From contig NZ_WQCA01000002.1 of assembly GCF_013032445.1 (NCBI RefSeq), forward strand, positions 62,001 to 126,000: a stretch of DNA of 64,000 nt, read 5' to 3'. The stretch comes from Ruegeria arenilitoris. Lineage in GTDB: Bacteria > Pseudomonadota > Alphaproteobacteria > Rhodobacterales > Rhodobacteraceae. Shown here one piece after another: positions 62,284-64,000 of the stretch (within the stretch, counting starts at the first letter, position 1; the number at the start of each line of letters is the position of its first letter). Position numbers and translations under genes: made by a program. The notes under the pieces were generated by a model that ran no database searches, was not told the origin of the DNA, and saw only the letters and a program-made list of their open reading frames with translations.

Positions 62284-63879
62284 TTAGGCGACATCGAACT
62301 CCAACGGTTTGATCTGGGTGAACAGACCCGTCTCGGCCAGCTTGGCGCGGGCTTCAGCCGGGACCGGCTCGTCGACGTAAAGCAAAGCAATCGCTTCACC
62401 ACCCGCTTCGGACCGACCGAGGGTAAAGTTCGCAATGTTGACACCATTGTCGCCCATAGTCTGACCCAGAGTACCGATGATGCCCGGCACGTCCTCGTTG
62501 GTGGTGTAAAGCATATGCGCGCCGATTTCGGCATCGATATTGATGCCTTTGATCTGGATAAAGCGCGGCTTGCCGTCGCTGAACACCGTGCCACCGATGG
62601 AACGTTCGCGCTTGGTAGTGACCACGGTGACCTTGATATAACCCTCAAACGCACCGGACTTGTCCTGATTGGTGGTCGAAATCTTGATACCACGTTCTTT
62701 GGCAATGACCGGAGCCGAGACCATGTTCACCTCGGGGTTGAACTTCTTCATGATCCCCGCGACCACGGCGCAGTTCAACGCGGCCAGGTTCATCTCGGCG
62801 GCCACACCGTCATAAAGAATGTTGATCGCCTGAACCGGCTCATCCGTCATCTGGCCGATGAAGCTGCCCAGATGACCGGCCAGCTTGATCCAGGGGCCCA
62901 TGACCTTGGCCTCTTCGGCGGTTACGCTGGGCATGTTCAGTGCGTTTTCCACGGCACCCGTCAGCAGATAGTTCGAGATCTGCTCGGCCACCTGCAGCGC
63001 CACGTTTTCCTGCGCTTCCGTTGTCGCCGCGCCAAGGTGGGGCGTGCAGACCACGTTAGGCAGGTTGAACAGGACGTTTTCCTTGGCTGGTTCTTCGCTG
63101 AACACGTCAAAGGCCGCACCGGCAACACGACCGGATTGCAGCATCTCGGCCAATGCATCCTCATCGACCAGCCCACCGCGAGCACAGTTGATGATACGCA
63201 CGCCCGGCTTGGTTTTTTCCAGGTTCTCGCGGCTGAGGATATTACGGGTTTGATCGGTCAGCGGCACGTGTAAGGTGATGAAATCGGCACGCGCCAGCAG
63301 CTCGTCCAGCTCAACTTTCTCCACACCCATCTTGGCCGCCTTATCTTCGCCCAGAAAGGGATCATAGGCGATGACCTTCATTTTCAGGCCCAGCGCGCGT
63401 TCGCAGACGATGCCGCCGATGTTGCCGGCACCAATGACGCCGAGAGTCTTGTTGGTCAGCTCAATCCCCATGAACTTGGACTTTTCCCACTTGCCCGCAT
63501 GGGTCGAGGTGCTGGCCTCGGGGATTTGACGCGCTACGGCAAACATCATCGCAATCGCGTGTTCAGCGGTGGTGATCATGTTGCCAAAGGGCGTGTTCAT
63601 AACGATCACGCCTTTCTTGGACGCCGCGTCCTTGTCGACGTTATCTGTGCCGATCCCGGCGCGTCCGATGACCTTCAGGTTGTCGGCTTTCTCCAGCAGG
63701 GTCGGCGTGACCTTGGTGGCCGAGCGGATCGCAAGACCGTCATACTGACCGATCAGTTCGGCCAGCTTGTCCTTGTCCTTGCCCAGATCAGGCATGAAAT
63801 CCACGTCAATGCCGCGATCCCGGAAGATCTGCACGGCGGTTTCGCTGAGCTTGTCAGATACGAGTACTTTAGGGGCCAT
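62284..63879 (-). CDS. serA: D-3-phosphoglycerate dehydrogenase
   Basis: SerA starts serine synthesis by oxidising 3-phosphoglycerate with NAD. The 531-residue protein has the nucleotide-binding 'GVIGAGNIGGIVCERA' (about 150-165), catalytic 'NCARGGLVDEDAL' and the catalytic His in 'VVCTPHLGAATTEAQENVA', then the intervening and C-terminal ACT domains ('EDVPGIIGTLGQTMGDNGVNI'), the longer type with two regulatory domains. serC lies upstream on the same strand; the gap of 56 bases has a hairpin. Confidence 0.96.
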   Translation of the reverse strand: MAPKVLVSDKLSETAVQIFRDRGIDVDFMPDLGKDKDKLAELIGQYDGLAIRSATKVTPTLLEKADNLKVIGRAGIGTDNVDKDAASKKGVIVMNTPFGNMITTAEHAIAMMFAVARQIPEASTSTHAGKWEKSKFMGIELTNKTLGVIGAGNIGGIVCERALGLKMKVIAYDPFLGEDKAAKMGVEKVELDELLARADFITLHVPLTDQTRNILSRENLEKTKPGVRIINCARGGLVDEDALAEMLQSGRVAGAAFDVFSEEPAKENVLFNLPNVVCTPHLGAATTEAQENVALQVAEQISNYLLTGAVENALNMPSVTAEEAKVMGPWIKLAGHLGSFIGQMTDEPVQAINILYDGVAAEMNLAALNCAVVAGIMKKFNPEVNMVSAPVIAKERGIKISTTNQDKSGAFEGYIKVTVVTTKRERSIGGTVFSDGKPRFIQIKGINIDAEIGAHMLYTTNEDVPGIIGTLGQTMGDNGVNIANFTLGRSEAGGEAIALLYVDEPVPAEARAKLAETGLFTQIKPLEFDVA

Positions 63880-63908
63880 ATCTCTGGTCCTTGAATTGTA
63901 TGGAGGGT

Positions 63909-63928
63909 CCGGGCCTTGGACGGCCCGG
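63909..63928 (-). other. GC hairpin between serC and serA
   Basis: Perfect 7-bp stem CCGGGCC/GGCCCGG with a 6-base loop just after the serC stop and before serA, no T run. It may separate the two messages or protect the 3' end. Confidence 0.45.
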
Positions 63929-63935
63929 TGAAATG

Positions 63936-64000
63936 TCAGGCAGCTTCGGTTTGTGCCGCGATCTCGGCCTCAAAGGCCCAGGCGAGCCACGGCAGCATCG
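63936..64000 (-). CDS. serC: phosphoserine aminotransferase, C-terminal end (partial)
   Basis: Only the last 21 codons are inside the window. The tail 'MLPWLAWAFEAEIAAQ' fits the conserved end of alphaproteobacterial SerC, and the position directly before serA agrees. The rest of the gene lies beyond base 64000. Confidence 0.7.
   Translation of the reverse strand, partial: MLPWLAWAFEAEIAAQTEAA

Noticed and set aside
61873..63273. Open + strand frame of 466 codons opposite serA and the phosphoesterase
   Set aside because: Spans two genes and a terminator on the other strand and has no motif of its own.

Overview
The window looks like chromosome of a Rhodobacterales (Roseobacter-group, Ruegeria-like) alphaproteobacterium. 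Reasons: GC-rich, tightly packed genes with many 1-4 nt overlaps; the cell-cycle methyltransferase CcrM; DciA; the alphaproteobacterial flagellin regulators FlaF and FlbT; IalB and cytochrome P460 family proteins; and a histidine pathway of the HutF/HutG type. I saw no rRNA or tRNA gene, CRISPR array, insertion sequence or phage gene. No stretch longer than about 240 bases lacks a gene.

Layout. 1-608 is a frameshifted, edge-truncated ATP-grasp-like gene. 845-5195 is a + strand run: pmbA/tldE, an inositol-monophosphatase-family gene, a KdtA/WaaA-like glycosyltransferase and lpxK. 5235-7555 holds dsbA-like and dciA (-) opposite mutY (+). 7615-12191 has an AlkB-type hydroxylase, a membrane adenylate/guanylate cyclase, ccrM (with three GANTC sites in its own leader) and rnhB. 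12302-15604 is the least ordinary stretch: two small exported proteins diverging from a region with a repeated 13-bp near-palindrome, a membrane protein ending in an OmpR-like winged helix, and a DUF427-cyclase fusion. 15667-21391 is a flagellar block (DUF1217, flbT, flaF, flagellin, flgN-like, flgJ-like; fliK and flgD divergent).

21447-29897 is a polyamine module: a FAD amine oxidase, PotFGHI-type ABC transporter, a GntR/FCD regulator and a class III aminotransferase, tied together by three copies of ATTTGATCA(A/T). 30439-45723 is mostly housekeeping: lytic transglycosylase, RNase R, DapE, DapD, a serine/threonine dehydratase, a LOG-family protein, a Cys/Met-metabolism PLP enzyme, CbpA/CbpM and TrhP. 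It also holds a receptor-channel-like protein with a solute-binding domain split by two membrane helices. 45727-51485 holds cytochrome P460, rlmN, LprI-like, a 55-residue lipoprotein, ialB, an asparaginase and an ArsR-SRPBCC-YCII cassette. 51532-59840 combines serB with the histidine-utilization cluster hutIHGU (-) and hutF-hutC (+), with HutC-type sites in between. 59925-64000 carries a malonyl-CoA-synthetase-like gene, a phosphoesterase, serA and the end of serC.

Most proposed functions rest on family motifs read directly from the translations. The main uncertain points are the catalytic state of the KdtA-like protein, the role of the membrane winged-helix/DUF427-cyclase pair, and whether the first gene is a pseudogene or a sequencing artefact.
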